Shown in pieces: positions 36,218 to 45,244 of a DNA stretch of 64,000 nt. Below the pieces are notes generated by a model, which saw only the letters and a program-made list of their open reading frames with translations, was not told the origin of the DNA and searched no databases. The stretch is from Mycobacterium conspicuum (GTDB lineage: Bacteria > Actinomycetota > Actinomycetes > Mycobacteriales > Mycobacteriaceae): positions 496,001 to 560,000 of the forward strand of contig NZ_AP022613.1 of assembly GCF_010730195.1 (NCBI RefSeq). Reading direction: 5' to 3'. Position 1 is the stretch's first letter, and each line of letters starts with the position of its first letter. A program made the translations under genes and the position numbers.

Positions 36218-36247
36218 GCGAATACCGTACGGCCAATCGGTGTTCGC
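36218..36247 (-). promoter_or_regulatory. Operator/promoter of the Ddn-like gene
   Basis: GCGAATACCG (36218-36227) and CGGTGTTCGC (36238-36247) are inverted arms matching at 9 of 10 positions with a 10-bp gap. On the minus strand TACGGT (36224-36229) is a -10 ending 6 bases before the ATG. The left arm overlaps the -10 and touches the start codon, so binding would block initiation. Confidence 0.5.
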
Positions 36248-36275
36248 GGCGAGAGGCCGCTTCGTGGTCCCAGGA

Positions 36276-36956
36276 TCAGGTGGTGGTGATGGTGGTCTGG
36301 TCGTCGATGATGTTGACCGCGTCCATCAACACGCCCTGATCGCTGTCTGCGGCGTCCGCGTCGAGTTCGAGCACGAAGACCGCATCCTGAACGGGGATGA
36401 TCACGGTCTTCTGTGCCGCGATCCGTTTCGTGCCGTTCTTGGTGTAGCCGCCGCTCAGCTGCCATGCCGCAAAGCCGCCCAGCGTGGATGAGCTGCCGGC
36501 GTTGCCGTCATAGCCGGGCAGGTTCTGCAGGTCACCCGAGGCGTACTGGATGAGCTTGGCCTGATCCACATTTCCGGTCAGTTTGGACACCTGCGCCACG
36601 ATGGTCGGCGGGTCGGCGGGATTGGCGGGCTGCGCCAGGACGATGCCGCCGTAGGACGTGCCGGTGTTGGCGTCGGTCACCTTCCAGCCCGGGGGCACCG
36701 GCAGATCGATAGTGGGGGACCCGGGATCGCCACGGTGGATGGGAGTCTCGACGATCTTGTTTTCGGTGATGTAGTCGGCGATGGTCTTGTGGGTCTGCGC
36801 GCCCGGAGTCGCGCTGGTGGCGGACGACGTCACCGTCGATGTCGAGGTGGACGTGCTCGTAGATGTCGATGTCGTGCTGGATTTGTTGTCTGAACCGCAA
36901 CCGACCAGCGCCAGGCTCAGCGCCGCTGTCGCGATTGCCGCCGTGAAGTACTTCAT
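36276..36956 (-). CDS. lpqN: LpqN/LpqT-family lipoprotein
   Basis: 226 aa from ATG at 36956; the longer open frame includes promoter DNA and is not used. A lipoprotein signal (MKYFTAAIATAALSLALVGC) has lipobox LVGC with Cys20. A Ser/Thr-dinucleotide linker (about residues 27-50) separates the membrane anchor from the folded domain. The domain (TIADYITENKIVETPIHRGD, VPPGWKVTD, GFAAWQLSGGYTKNGTKR) matches the LpqN/LpqT family. Gene order LpqN, GH92, then a large membrane protein is that of Rv0583c-Rv0585c. LpqN of M. tuberculosis is reported to bind mycolic-acid transport components. Location is the outer face of the membrane. Confidence 0.9.
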   Translation of the reverse strand: MKYFTAAIATAALSLALVGCGSDNKSSTTSTSTSTSTSTSTVTSSATSATPGAQTHKTIADYITENKIVETPIHRGDPGSPTIDLPVPPGWKVTDANTGTSYGGIVLAQPANPADPPTIVAQVSKLTGNVDQAKLIQYASGDLQNLPGYDGNAGSSSTLGGFAAWQLSGGYTKNGTKRIAAQKTVIIPVQDAVFVLELDADAADSDQGVLMDAVNIIDDQTTITTT

Positions 36957-37098
36957 CACTTGCATCTCCCGAAGATGGGGCGGCACCAGCGCCGTCCGCG
37001 TCGCACTGAACACTAGCCGACACCCGAGTCGAACGTTGCTGGCGCACCCATCCCAGCAAAATCCCACACGACCCGCCGATTTGCAGTAAGAGACAGCT

Positions 37099-39714
37099 AT
37101 GCGATCGCGCAGGATCCTCATCGGGGTGATCGCGATCGTGGCCGCCCTGGCTGTCGTCATCGCGTTCATCGCGGCGGTTCCGCCCAAGGCCTACGACGGC
37201 GTGCCCGCGTTCATCGCGAATCCCGTCGACCACGTCGACACGCTCATCGGCACCGGAACGGGCGGTGAGACGGTCGGGGAGATCGACAACTTCCCCGGCG
37301 CCACTGTGCCGTTCGGCATGGTGCAGTACTCGCCGGACACCGTCAACACCTATGCCGGATACAACTACGACCGAGAGCGCTCCACCGGGTTCAGCATGAC
37401 CCACGCATCGGTGGGCTGCCCGGCCTTCGGTGACATCTCCATGCTGCCGACCACCACCGCGCTCGGATCGCAGCCCTGGAACGCCTGGGAGCGGATCGCC
37501 CACGACGACACCGAAGTCGGCGTGCCCGGTTACTACACCGTCCGGTTCCCCGCCACCGGAGTGACCGCGGAACTCACCGCCACCACCCGCACCGGCGTCG
37601 GCCGATTCAAGTACCCGCACGACGGCCGGCCCGCACTGTTGCACGTGCGCTCCGGCGGCTCACTGGCGGGTAATTCCCGTGCCACCATCCAGATCGGCGA
37701 GGACAACACCACCATCACCGGATGGGCCACCAGCGGAGGCTTCTGCGACAAGAACAACACCTACACCGTGTATTTCGCGATGAAGTTCAGCCAGCCGTTC
37801 AGCTCCTACGGCACCTGGGACGGCTACGCGACCTACCCCAACGTCCGCGCCGCGGCGTCGCCGTACAGCGGCGGGTATGTCGCGTTTCCGACCGGCTCGC
37901 AGATCGAGGTGCGCACCGCGATCTCCTACGTGGGTGTCGACGGCGCGCGCGCCAACCTGGCGGCCGAATCAACGGCGCCGTTCGAGGCGGTCCGCGCTGC
38001 CGCATCGAGCCAATGGAACGCCGCGCTGTCACGCATCACGGTGGCCGGCAGGGATGACGACGAAACGGCGACCTTCTACACCTCGCTGTATCGATCGCTG
38101 TTGCACCCCAACACCTTCAACGACGCCGACGGCCAGTACATCGGGTTCGACGGCGTGATCCACACCGTCGCCGACGGGCGCACCCAGTACACCAACTTCT
38201 CCGACTGGGACACCTACCGATGTCTGGCCGCCCTGCAGGCGCTGCTGTTCCCCAAGCAAGCCAGTGACATGGCCCAGTCGCTGGTCAACGACGCGGTGCA
38301 AAGCGGATCGTTTCCGCGTTGGGCACTGGCGAATGCCGCGACCGGCCAGATGACCGGCGACAGCGTGGTGCCGCTGATCGTGAACCTATACACCTACGGC
38401 GCCAAGGACTTCGACGTCAACACGGCGTTGCTGTACATGGTGCACGGGACGATCACCGGTGGTGTCGGGCTGAACGGCTACGTGGAAAGGCCCGGCGCCC
38501 CTTACTATTCGCAGCTAGGTTACGCGCCCGCGATGGTCGGCCCCAGCGCCTCGATCACGCTGGAGTGGTCGGTTGACGATTTCGCCATGGCTCGATTCGC
38601 CGAGGCGCTCGGCGATGCCCCGACCGCCGCGGCCTTCCAGGACCGGGCGCAATACTGGCAGAACCTGTTCAATCCGAGCACGCACTTCATCTCGCCGCGC
38701 AACCTGAGCGGCTTCTTTCCCGACGGCCCCGGGTTCGTGGATATTCCAGATCGATTCGGCCAGTACGGATTCGACGAGGGCAACGCCGAACAGTACCTGT
38801 GGTGGGTGCCGCACAACATCGCGGGCCTGGTGACCGCCCTCGGTGGGCGCAAGGCGGTGGCCGATCGGCTCGACCGGCTCACCGAAAAGCTCAACGAGGG
38901 GCCCAACGAGCCTTACCTGTGGGCCGGCAATGAGCCGGGCTTCGGCACGCCGTGGCTCTACAACTACATCGGTCAACCGTGGAAGACCCAACACACGGTC
39001 GACCGGGTGCGCGGGCTCTTCGGCCCCGGGCCCGACGGCGAGCCGGGCAACGACGACCTCGGTGCGATGGCCAGCTGGTACGTCTGGGCCGCCCTCGGCC
39101 TCTACCCGAGCACCCCGGGAACACCGATCCTCACGGTTAGCACACCAATCTTCGATCGCGTCGTAATAGCTTTGCCGGCAAACCAATCCATCCGGATCTC
39201 CGCGCCTGGAGCATCGGCGCCGAGCCACAAGAAATACATCCGGAGCCTCGCCATCGACGGCCACGCCACCGACACGACGTTTCTTCCAGAGTCCATCATC
39301 CGCACCGGCGGCGATCTCACGTACTCGCTCACCGCCCACCCCGACAAGACCTGGGGGACTGCCGAGTCGTCGGCGCCACCGTCGTTCGGTGTCGGCAGTT
39401 CGGCGGTGACCGTCAACGTCACCGAACCCGTCGTCACGCTCGCGCCGGGGAGCAGGGCCGCCGTGCGGGTCGATCTCCAACGGATGATCGACGGCCCCAG
39501 CGATTACCGCGTCACCGGCACGTCCTCCGACAGCAGGATCACGGTCGCACCCGCGTCGGGTCACTTCGGCGCCGACGGGTCCGCCGCGGTTGATGCGGTG
39601 ATCACCGCGCAGTCCGTACCCGACGGGTATTACCCGGTCTCGCTGACCACCGCGGTCGGCCAGAGCAGCAGAAACTCATCGGTGCTCGTCGTGGTCGCGT
39701 CGGAGGAGCGTTAA
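37099..39714 (+). CDS. Exported GH92 alpha-1,2-mannosidase-like protein
   Basis: 871 aa, similar in size to Rv0584. Residues 7-27 form a membrane or uncleaved signal segment. The GH92 N-domain follows (VDTLIGTGTGGETVGEIDNF, PGATVPFGMVQYSPDT, STGFSMTHASVGCPAFGD). The catalytic (alpha/alpha)6 part contains TNFSDWDTYRCLAALQALLF, LWWVPHNIAGLV and GNDDLGAMASWYVWAALGLYP. The C-terminal 100 residues are beta-rich. GH92 enzymes are calcium-dependent exo-mannosidases, so lipoglycan or host mannan trimming outside the cell is plausible. It is divergent from lpqN over 142 bp. Confidence 0.9.
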   Translation: MRSRRILIGVIAIVAALAVVIAFIAAVPPKAYDGVPAFIANPVDHVDTLIGTGTGGETVGEIDNFPGATVPFGMVQYSPDTVNTYAGYNYDRERSTGFSMTHASVGCPAFGDISMLPTTTALGSQPWNAWERIAHDDTEVGVPGYYTVRFPATGVTAELTATTRTGVGRFKYPHDGRPALLHVRSGGSLAGNSRATIQIGEDNTTITGWATSGGFCDKNNTYTVYFAMKFSQPFSSYGTWDGYATYPNVRAAASPYSGGYVAFPTGSQIEVRTAISYVGVDGARANLAAESTAPFEAVRAAASSQWNAALSRITVAGRDDDETATFYTSLYRSLLHPNTFNDADGQYIGFDGVIHTVADGRTQYTNFSDWDTYRCLAALQALLFPKQASDMAQSLVNDAVQSGSFPRWALANAATGQMTGDSVVPLIVNLYTYGAKDFDVNTALLYMVHGTITGGVGLNGYVERPGAPYYSQLGYAPAMVGPSASITLEWSVDDFAMARFAEALGDAPTAAAFQDRAQYWQNLFNPSTHFISPRNLSGFFPDGPGFVDIPDRFGQYGFDEGNAEQYLWWVPHNIAGLVTALGGRKAVADRLDRLTEKLNEGPNEPYLWAGNEPGFGTPWLYNYIGQPWKTQHTVDRVRGLFGPGPDGEPGNDDLGAMASWYVWAALGLYPSTPGTPILTVSTPIFDRVVIALPANQSIRISAPGASAPSHKKYIRSLAIDGHATDTTFLPESIIRTGGDLTYSLTAHPDKTWGTAESSAPPSFGVGSSAVTVNVTEPVVTLAPGSRAAVRVDLQRMIDGPSDYRVTGTSSDSRITVAPASGHFGADGSAAVDAVITAQSVPDGYYPVSLTTAVGQSSRNSSVLVVVASEER

Positions 39715-39718
39715 TCCG

Positions 39719-39778
39719 GCGAGTAGACGCAAAACCCTTATCTCGCAGGCAAATTAGGGACTTTTGCATCTGTTCGCG
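39719..39778. terminator. Long bidirectional hairpin between convergent genes
   Basis: GCGAGTAGACGCAAAA (39719-39734) is inverted at 39763-39778 (TTTTGCATCTGTTCGC), pairing at 13 of 16 positions; two of the other three can be G-U pairs in one transcript. Inside it CCCT (39735-39738) faces AGGG (39756-39759). It fills the gap between the stops of the convergent mannosidase and membrane-protein genes, as expected for a shared terminator. Confidence 0.7.
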
Positions 39779-39787
39779 CAATAGCCG

Positions 39788-42160
39788 CTAGACCATGTCG
39801 TTCTCGGTCAGCCACCGCATCACCGGCCACCCCGCGAACACCGGCAACCAGCAGGTGAGCACGCGATACAGCAGAACTGACGGCACGCTGATCGACCCGG
39901 GGACCCCGAACGCCGCTAGACCACCGATCAGCGCCGCCTCGACGGCACCGACACCTCCCGGCGTGGGTGCGGCCGAAGCGAGCGTTCCGCCGACCATCGT
40001 CACCACGGTGCAGGTGACGAACGATGCGCCGCCACCGAAGGCCTCGACGCTGGACCACAGCGCCAATGCCGCGCCGAGAGTCGTTCCGGTGCAACCGATT
40101 ACGATCAATCCCAATCGTCGCGGTTGGCGGGCGAGGTCAAGGAGGTCGCCGGTCACCTCCTTCAGTTTCGGACGCACGTCCGTCGCCAACCACTTGCGCA
40201 GCTTGGGCACGAACAGAAACGCGCCGACGATGCCCAGCGCCACCCCCGCGATCAGGTACAGCACCGCGGCCTTGGGGACGAAATGCGACAGATCGGCCGA
40301 CACGCCGGCGACGGTACTGAAGAAGATCAGCAGCAGCACATGCATGATGACCTGCATCGTCTGCTGCAGCGCCACCGCGGCGGTGGCCCGCATGGTGGTC
40401 AGGCCGCTCTTCTGCAGGAACCGGGTGCTGAGCGCGAGGCCGCCCACGCCGGCCGGGGTTGTGGTGGCGGCAAAGGTGTTGGCTACCTGCGCGATTGACA
40501 GCTTCCAGAAGTTCACCGTGCCGTCGGTGCTGGCCCACAACGCCGCCGCCGCGCCGACATAGGTCAACGCGGACACGGTCAAGCCCAGCAGCCCCCACGA
40601 CCAGTTGGCGTTTTTGAGTCCGGAGAAGAACGTGGGCGCCGTGCTGATGAAGGGATACGCGACGTAGACCAGCGCGCCCAGCAGGACCAGCTGAACGACC
40701 TGGCCGCGGGTGAACCGGGTGATCGTCGCGGTTTTGATCTGGTCGGCACCGGTTTGGCGCATCACCTCCGCGCGGGTAGCGGACAGGACGGCGCCCGCGC
40801 CCTCGACCGAGTCCCGAATCCTCGCCGGCAGTGCCGGCTTGGTGAGCCTGCGCGAGGCGGTCAGTACGGCGTCCTTGCCGAACGCGCCGATCGCCGCGCC
40901 GACCGCGGACTCCGCGTCGTAGAGCGCCGACGTCGTCACCAGTAGTTGGGCCAGGTCGGATTGGAGTTGGATGTCGGTGGCGCCGTATTCGGCGGCGCCG
41001 AACCCGCCGAAAAGCACGATTCCGTCGTCCACGGTGATCTCCCTGACGCTCAGGTCGCCGTGCGAAATCTGGCAGTCGTGCAGCGAGGCCAGCGATTCCC
41101 AGACGCGGCTCACCGGCGTCGTTTTCGCGCATTCGTCGAGAGGGACGCCGCGAACGGCCCTGTGCGCGTACAGCGTCCAGCCCCGTTCCAGCTCGGCGAC
41201 GGCGATCGGCGCGGTGTTGGCGACACCCAACTCGCCGATGGCGATGGCCATCAGCGCGCGGTGTTCCACGACGCGACGCATGGAGGTCTGCAGCGGCGCG
41301 GTCTCGGCGCCGCGCAACCTTAACTTCCGCCAGAGTTGGCGCAGCGTGCCGCGGCTGCGTTGATGTGGGCCGTACAACTCGACCACCGCCGCTTGCGATT
41401 CCGCGCATGAGGCCGAAAGCACCAGCGGCCCCGGCCCGGCCGGCCGCACCACCCGCAGGCCGGACACCAGGAATCCGCGCCGGCCCATCGCCCGAACCGC
41501 ATCCTCCAGCGGCACCTCCAGTCCGGGGGTGCCGACGACCAGGACCACCAGTGATCCGACGACCCAGCCCACCGCCAGGCCCAGGACCGCGCGGTCCGGC
41601 ACGATGGCGCTGACGACGAGGTGGATCGGCACGAACGCCAGCAGCAGCGTCCACCACCAGTGCCGCCAACGCGCCGGCAGCCACGGCCCGGACACGGTGA
41701 GCACCGCCGCTAGCATCGCGATCCAGCGGGGGTCGTCGAGGAATTGCGCCAGCACGGTGTTGAGGCGGTCGGACAGGTCGAAGTGCCAGCGCGGCGCCGC
41801 GATGCCGTTGCCGCTGATCGAGAACGGCAGGATCGCCAGCGCCCCGGCGGCCGCGTAGGCGCCGAGCAGTTTCCACTGCCGCCTGATGATCAGCGCGATC
41901 AGGATCACGAACGGCAACGCCAGGATCGCGATGCCGTAGATCAGGTACACCAGGTTCGATTGGGTGGGGGACAGCACCCCGACGATCTCCGAGATGGACT
42001 TCTCCAGCGCGACCCAGCGCGGGCGGGTGATCAGTGAACTGGTGATGATCAACGCCAGCAGCACCGTGGCCAGAATCAGCCGCAGGATGTCGTTGGTGCG
42101 TCGGGGCAGGGGTTGCAGCAGGCTGCCCGAAACGCCGATTTCGCGCCCGTCAACTCGCAT
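39788..42160 (-). CDS. Membrane protein joining a kinase-like domain to a YbhN/flippase-like domain (Rv0585c-like)
   Basis: 790 aa. Six or so hydrophobic segments lie in residues 25-225. A soluble region follows with a kinase/aminoglycoside-phosphotransferase-like catalytic loop SLHDCQISHGDLSVREITVD near residue 366. From about 490 a second membrane block carries the lysylphosphatidylglycerol synthetase/YbhN-type flippase pattern (TTTPAGVGGLALSTRFLQKS; SAAPTPGGVGAVEAALIGGL). Neighbours and length match Rv0585c. The kinase-like HGD lacks an obvious DFG partner (VLFGGFGAAEYG), so it may be inactive. It probably moves or senses a membrane lipid; unproven. Confidence 0.85.
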   Translation of the reverse strand: MRVDGREIGVSGSLLQPLPRRTNDILRLILATVLLALIITSSLITRPRWVALEKSISEIVGVLSPTQSNLVYLIYGIAILALPFVILIALIIRRQWKLLGAYAAAGALAILPFSISGNGIAAPRWHFDLSDRLNTVLAQFLDDPRWIAMLAAVLTVSGPWLPARWRHWWWTLLLAFVPIHLVVSAIVPDRAVLGLAVGWVVGSLVVLVVGTPGLEVPLEDAVRAMGRRGFLVSGLRVVRPAGPGPLVLSASCAESQAAVVELYGPHQRSRGTLRQLWRKLRLRGAETAPLQTSMRRVVEHRALMAIAIGELGVANTAPIAVAELERGWTLYAHRAVRGVPLDECAKTTPVSRVWESLASLHDCQISHGDLSVREITVDDGIVLFGGFGAAEYGATDIQLQSDLAQLLVTTSALYDAESAVGAAIGAFGKDAVLTASRRLTKPALPARIRDSVEGAGAVLSATRAEVMRQTGADQIKTATITRFTRGQVVQLVLLGALVYVAYPFISTAPTFFSGLKNANWSWGLLGLTVSALTYVGAAAALWASTDGTVNFWKLSIAQVANTFAATTTPAGVGGLALSTRFLQKSGLTTMRATAAVALQQTMQVIMHVLLLIFFSTVAGVSADLSHFVPKAAVLYLIAGVALGIVGAFLFVPKLRKWLATDVRPKLKEVTGDLLDLARQPRRLGLIVIGCTGTTLGAALALWSSVEAFGGGASFVTCTVVTMVGGTLASAAPTPGGVGAVEAALIGGLAAFGVPGSISVPSVLLYRVLTCWLPVFAGWPVMRWLTENDMV

Positions 42161-42282
42161 GTCGAAGCGACCCCTTCCGCCGACAACTTAACCGGATGTA
42201 CGTCTTGACGGACAGCTTGCTCACATCCAACGCGCGTAGGGTTCGTTAGGTAGGCGTACTAGCAAAATTGGAGGAAACCCGC

Positions 42283-43230
42283 GTGGCCAGGACGGACAAC
42301 GACACCTGGGAGATCACCGAGAGCGTGGGCGCGACCGCCCTGGGCGTCGCGGCGGCCCGCGCCGCCGAAACCGAGAGCGAAAATCCGCTGATCAGCGACC
42401 CGTTTGCCCGGGTCTTCCTGGATGCCGCCGGGGAAGGCCTGTGGAATTGGTTCTCCGCCCCGGGCCTGCCGGCCGAAATCGTCGAGGCCCACCCCGACCT
42501 GGTGCCGCGGATGCGGGGAATGGTCGACTACATGGCCGCGCGGACATCGTTTTTCGACCAGTTCTTCCTCGATGCGACCCGCGCGGGGGTGCGCCAGGTG
42601 GTGATCCTGGCCGCGGGTTTGGACTCGCGGGCGTGGCGGCTGGCGTGGAACCAAGGCGAGCCTGGCGGCGTCACGGTCTACGAACTCGATCAGCCGCGGG
42701 TGCTCGAGTTCAAGTCCTCGACGCTGCGCGAGCACGGTGCGCAGCCGACGTGCAACCTGGTTCCCGTTCCGGTGGACCTGCGCCACGACTGGCCGGCCGC
42801 GTTGCGCGAGGCCGGTTTTGACCCCTCGGCGCCCAGCGTCTGGTCGGCCGAGGGCCTGTTGCCGTTTCTGCCGGCCGCCGCCCAGGAGCTGTTGTTCGAG
42901 CGGGTTCACGCGCTCGCTGCGGCCGGCAGCCGGATTGCCGTCGAGGCGCCGGGCGCGGACTTCCTCGATCAGGCCGCCCACGCCAAGCAGCGGCAGAACA
43001 TGCAGCAGGTGCGCGACCTGATGGCCAAGCTGCAACCCGAGCGCGACATCCCCGACGTGACCGACCTGTGGTACTTCGAGGAACGCGAGGACGTCGGCGA
43101 CTGGTTGCGCGGACACGGTTGGAACGTGACGGTCACGCCGGCCGAAGCCCTGATGGCCAGTTACGGTCGTACACCACCGGACGTCGAAGACGCCGCGCCC
43201 AAAACACTATTCACAACAGGAGAGAAATAA
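42283..43230 (+). CDS. SAM-dependent methyltransferase (LCMT/TIGR00027 class), copy 1
   Basis: 315 aa from GTG at 42283, with GGAGGA 7 bases upstream; an in-frame TTG at 42268 overlaps that site and is unlikely. The family phrases are VARTDNDTWEITESVGATAL, ENPLISDPFARVFLDA, the SAM motif VVILAAGLDSRAWRLAW (about residues 106-122), TVYELDQPRVLEFK and WSAEGLLPFLP. Mycobacteria carry many such paralogs whose substrates are mostly unknown; fatty acid or polyketide carboxyl/hydroxyl methylation is suggested for some. The next gene is a close tandem copy, separated by 2 bases. Confidence 0.9.
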   Translation: MARTDNDTWEITESVGATALGVAAARAAETESENPLISDPFARVFLDAAGEGLWNWFSAPGLPAEIVEAHPDLVPRMRGMVDYMAARTSFFDQFFLDATRAGVRQVVILAAGLDSRAWRLAWNQGEPGGVTVYELDQPRVLEFKSSTLREHGAQPTCNLVPVPVDLRHDWPAALREAGFDPSAPSVWSAEGLLPFLPAAAQELLFERVHALAAAGSRIAVEAPGADFLDQAAHAKQRQNMQQVRDLMAKLQPERDIPDVTDLWYFEEREDVGDWLRGHGWNVTVTPAEALMASYGRTPPDVEDAAPKTLFTTGEK

Positions 43231-43232
43231 TC

Positions 43233-44192
43233 GTGGCCAGAACCGACAACGACACCTGGGAGATCACCGAGAGCGTGGGCGCGACGGCACTGGGCGTGGC
43301 GTCGGCGCGGGCGGCGGAGACCCGCAGCGAAAACCCGTTGATCACCGACCCGTTCGCGCAGGTGTTCCTCGACGCCGTCGGCGACGGGGTGTGGAATTGG
43401 CACTCCGGCGCGCAGCTGCCCCCCGAGCTCGTCGATGCCGAGCCCGAGCTCCCGCTGCAGATGCAATCGATGGTCAGCTACATGGCTTGCCGCACAGCAT
43501 TTTTCGACAAATTCTTCCTCGATGCCACCGGCGGGGGCATTCGCCAGGTGGTGATCCTGGCCGCGGGCCTGGACAGCCGCGCCTGGCGGTTGCCTTGGAA
43601 CCAGGGCGAGCCCGACGGCGTGACGGTCTACGAGCTGGACCAGCCCAGGGTCCTGGAGTTCAAACTGTCGACCCTGACCGAGCACGGGGCGGAGCCCGCA
43701 TGCGATCGGGTCGAGGTCGCCGTGGACTTGCGGCAGGATTGGCCTGCGGCGTTGCGGCAGGCGGGTTTTGACCCGTCGCTGCCCAGCGCGTGGTCAGCGG
43801 AGGGCCTGCTGCCGTATTTGCCTTCCGCGGCCCAAGACTTGTTGTTCGAGCGCGTCGACGGCCTCGCCGCCGCGGGCAGCCGGGTCGCCGTGGAGGCGCT
43901 GGGACCGAAGTTCCTCGACCCCGAGCTGCGCGCCAAGCGTCGCGAGCGGATGGACCGGATCCGTGCGCTGGCGGCCAAAGTCGACCCGCAGCGCGAGATC
44001 CCCAGGACCGACGAGCTGTGGTACTTCGAGGAGCGCGAGGACGTCGGCGAATGGTTCACGCGCCGCGGCTGGGACGTGACGGCGACGCCCTCCCTGGAAT
44101 TGATGGCCGGCTATGGCCGTCGGCCCGCCCAAGAGGTCGAGGACCTGGTTCCGGGCAACATCTTCACGGCCGCCCACAAGCCGACGGGCTGA
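43233..44192 (+). CDS. SAM-dependent methyltransferase (LCMT/TIGR00027 class), copy 2
   Basis: 319 aa from GTG at 43233, preceded by AGGAGAGA, 2 bases after copy 1. The N-termini of the two proteins are nearly identical (ARTDNDTWEITESVGATALG), and VVILAAGLDSRAWRLPW, VYELDQPRVLEFKLSTL and WSAEGLLPYLP recur, so this is a recent-looking tandem duplication. Divergence is greatest around residues 50-75 (WNWHSGAQLPPELVDAEPEL), a region that may set substrate choice. The two are co-transcribed and could act on different acceptors. Confidence 0.9.
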   Translation: MARTDNDTWEITESVGATALGVASARAAETRSENPLITDPFAQVFLDAVGDGVWNWHSGAQLPPELVDAEPELPLQMQSMVSYMACRTAFFDKFFLDATGGGIRQVVILAAGLDSRAWRLPWNQGEPDGVTVYELDQPRVLEFKLSTLTEHGAEPACDRVEVAVDLRQDWPAALRQAGFDPSLPSAWSAEGLLPYLPSAAQDLLFERVDGLAAAGSRVAVEALGPKFLDPELRAKRRERMDRIRALAAKVDPQREIPRTDELWYFEEREDVGEWFTRRGWDVTATPSLELMAGYGRRPAQEVEDLVPGNIFTAAHKPTG

Positions 44193-44220
44193 CCTACGAG
44201 CTGATTCGCACCGAAACGAC

Positions 44221-44421
44221 TCACGCCCGCAGCCGTTGAACCACATGCTCTCCGGTGGGTTCCGGGTCACCCGGCGCGCGCGTGCCGAGATGATTGCCAC
44301 GGTCGTCGAAGACTTCCCAGGTACCGCCGATCGCGCCCACCTCGATTCGGCCGCCGGGGCTGACCCTCGGCATCGGCCAATCGGGGAACATGCGCTCATA
44401 GTCGGTGGGGTTCGCCGCCAT
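44221..44421 (-). CDS. Small hypothetical protein
   Basis: 66 aa from the ATG at 44421, chosen because GGAG lies 6 bases before it; ATGs at 44436 and 44457 would extend it. Sequence AANPTDYERMFPDWPMPRVS then GGTWEVFDDRGNHLGTRAPG suggests a short beta-rich fold. No family recognised. It is convergent with the methyltransferase pair. The following 113 bp to the next gene (44422-44534) show nothing clear. Confidence 0.55.
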   Translation of the reverse strand: MAANPTDYERMFPDWPMPRVSPGGRIEVGAIGGTWEVFDDRGNHLGTRAPGDPEPTGEHVVQRLRA

Positions 44422-44534
44422 CGTTATCTCCGTCATCGTCCAGGTCGGTATTCGCACTGGTCGTACCCATAAACAACGGACATATGCATCGGGCGGTTCA
44501 TTGCCCGGCGAGCACGGGCTGGCGGACGCCCTCG

Positions 44535-45239
44535 TTATGAGCTGACGTCATCATGGCGGCCGTGCGCGCGCCACTTCCGGTACCCACGCCGGGCGGCGAA
44601 CGCGCCGACGATGGCGGTCACACACCAAATGGCCACCGCCGCGTACGCCAACGGCGACGACGGCTTACCGATCGAGGCACCCAGCGCGGTATAGACGAAC
44701 GCCCGCGGCGCCGAGCCGATAAACGCCCCAACGGCCATCTGCCACAACGGAACTCCCAGCGCACCGAACGCATACGAGGACAACGCATCCGACGTGCCCG
44801 GGATGAAGCGTTGCCCGACGACCGCCCACAGCCCGCCGCGGTCGATCAGCGTCTCGATGCGGTCGGCCCGCTTGGTCCCCAGCAGGGCCCGCGCGCTGTC
44901 TCGCCCGGCCCGACTGCCGATCCGGCTCGCGACGATCGCGGTGCCCACCGCCGCACCCAGTGTGACGAAGATGCCCAACACGGGACCGAACAGAATCCCG
45001 CTCCCGGCGGCCAGGATCGCGCCCGGGACGAACAACGAGCCCAGCACGGCCGACGCCACGACGTACACGAGCGGCGCCGCGGGACCGGTCGCCGCAATCG
45101 CACGCCGGACGGCCTCGATGTCGATGACGCGCGCGACGGCCACCAGGTAGAACATCACGACGAGAAAGCCGGCGAATAGGGCCAGCCGCACGATGTGGCG
45201 TCGCCGCGACGTCGCTGGGGGACCCGCGTTATCCACCAT
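44535..45239 (-). CDS. TVP38/TMEM64 (SNARE-associated/DedA-like) membrane protein
   Basis: 234 aa from ATG at 45239; the longer open frame continues into recD and is rejected. Five or six hydrophobic segments are visible. The VTT-domain core is GSLFVPGAILAAGSGILFGP followed by GTAIVASRIGSRAGRDSARAL and VVGQRFIPGTSDALSSYAFG. The family moves lipids (scramblase-like) in the inner membrane. It starts 5 bp after the recD stop, so it may be co-transcribed with recCBD without a clear functional link. Confidence 0.88.
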   Translation of the reverse strand: MVDNAGPPATSRRRHIVRLALFAGFLVVMFYLVAVARVIDIEAVRRAIAATGPAAPLVYVVASAVLGSLFVPGAILAAGSGILFGPVLGIFVTLGAAVGTAIVASRIGSRAGRDSARALLGTKRADRIETLIDRGGLWAVVGQRFIPGTSDALSSYAFGALGVPLWQMAVGAFIGSAPRAFVYTALGASIGKPSSPLAYAAVAIWCVTAIVGAFAARRGYRKWRAHGRHDDVSS

Positions 45240-45244
45240 GTCGA

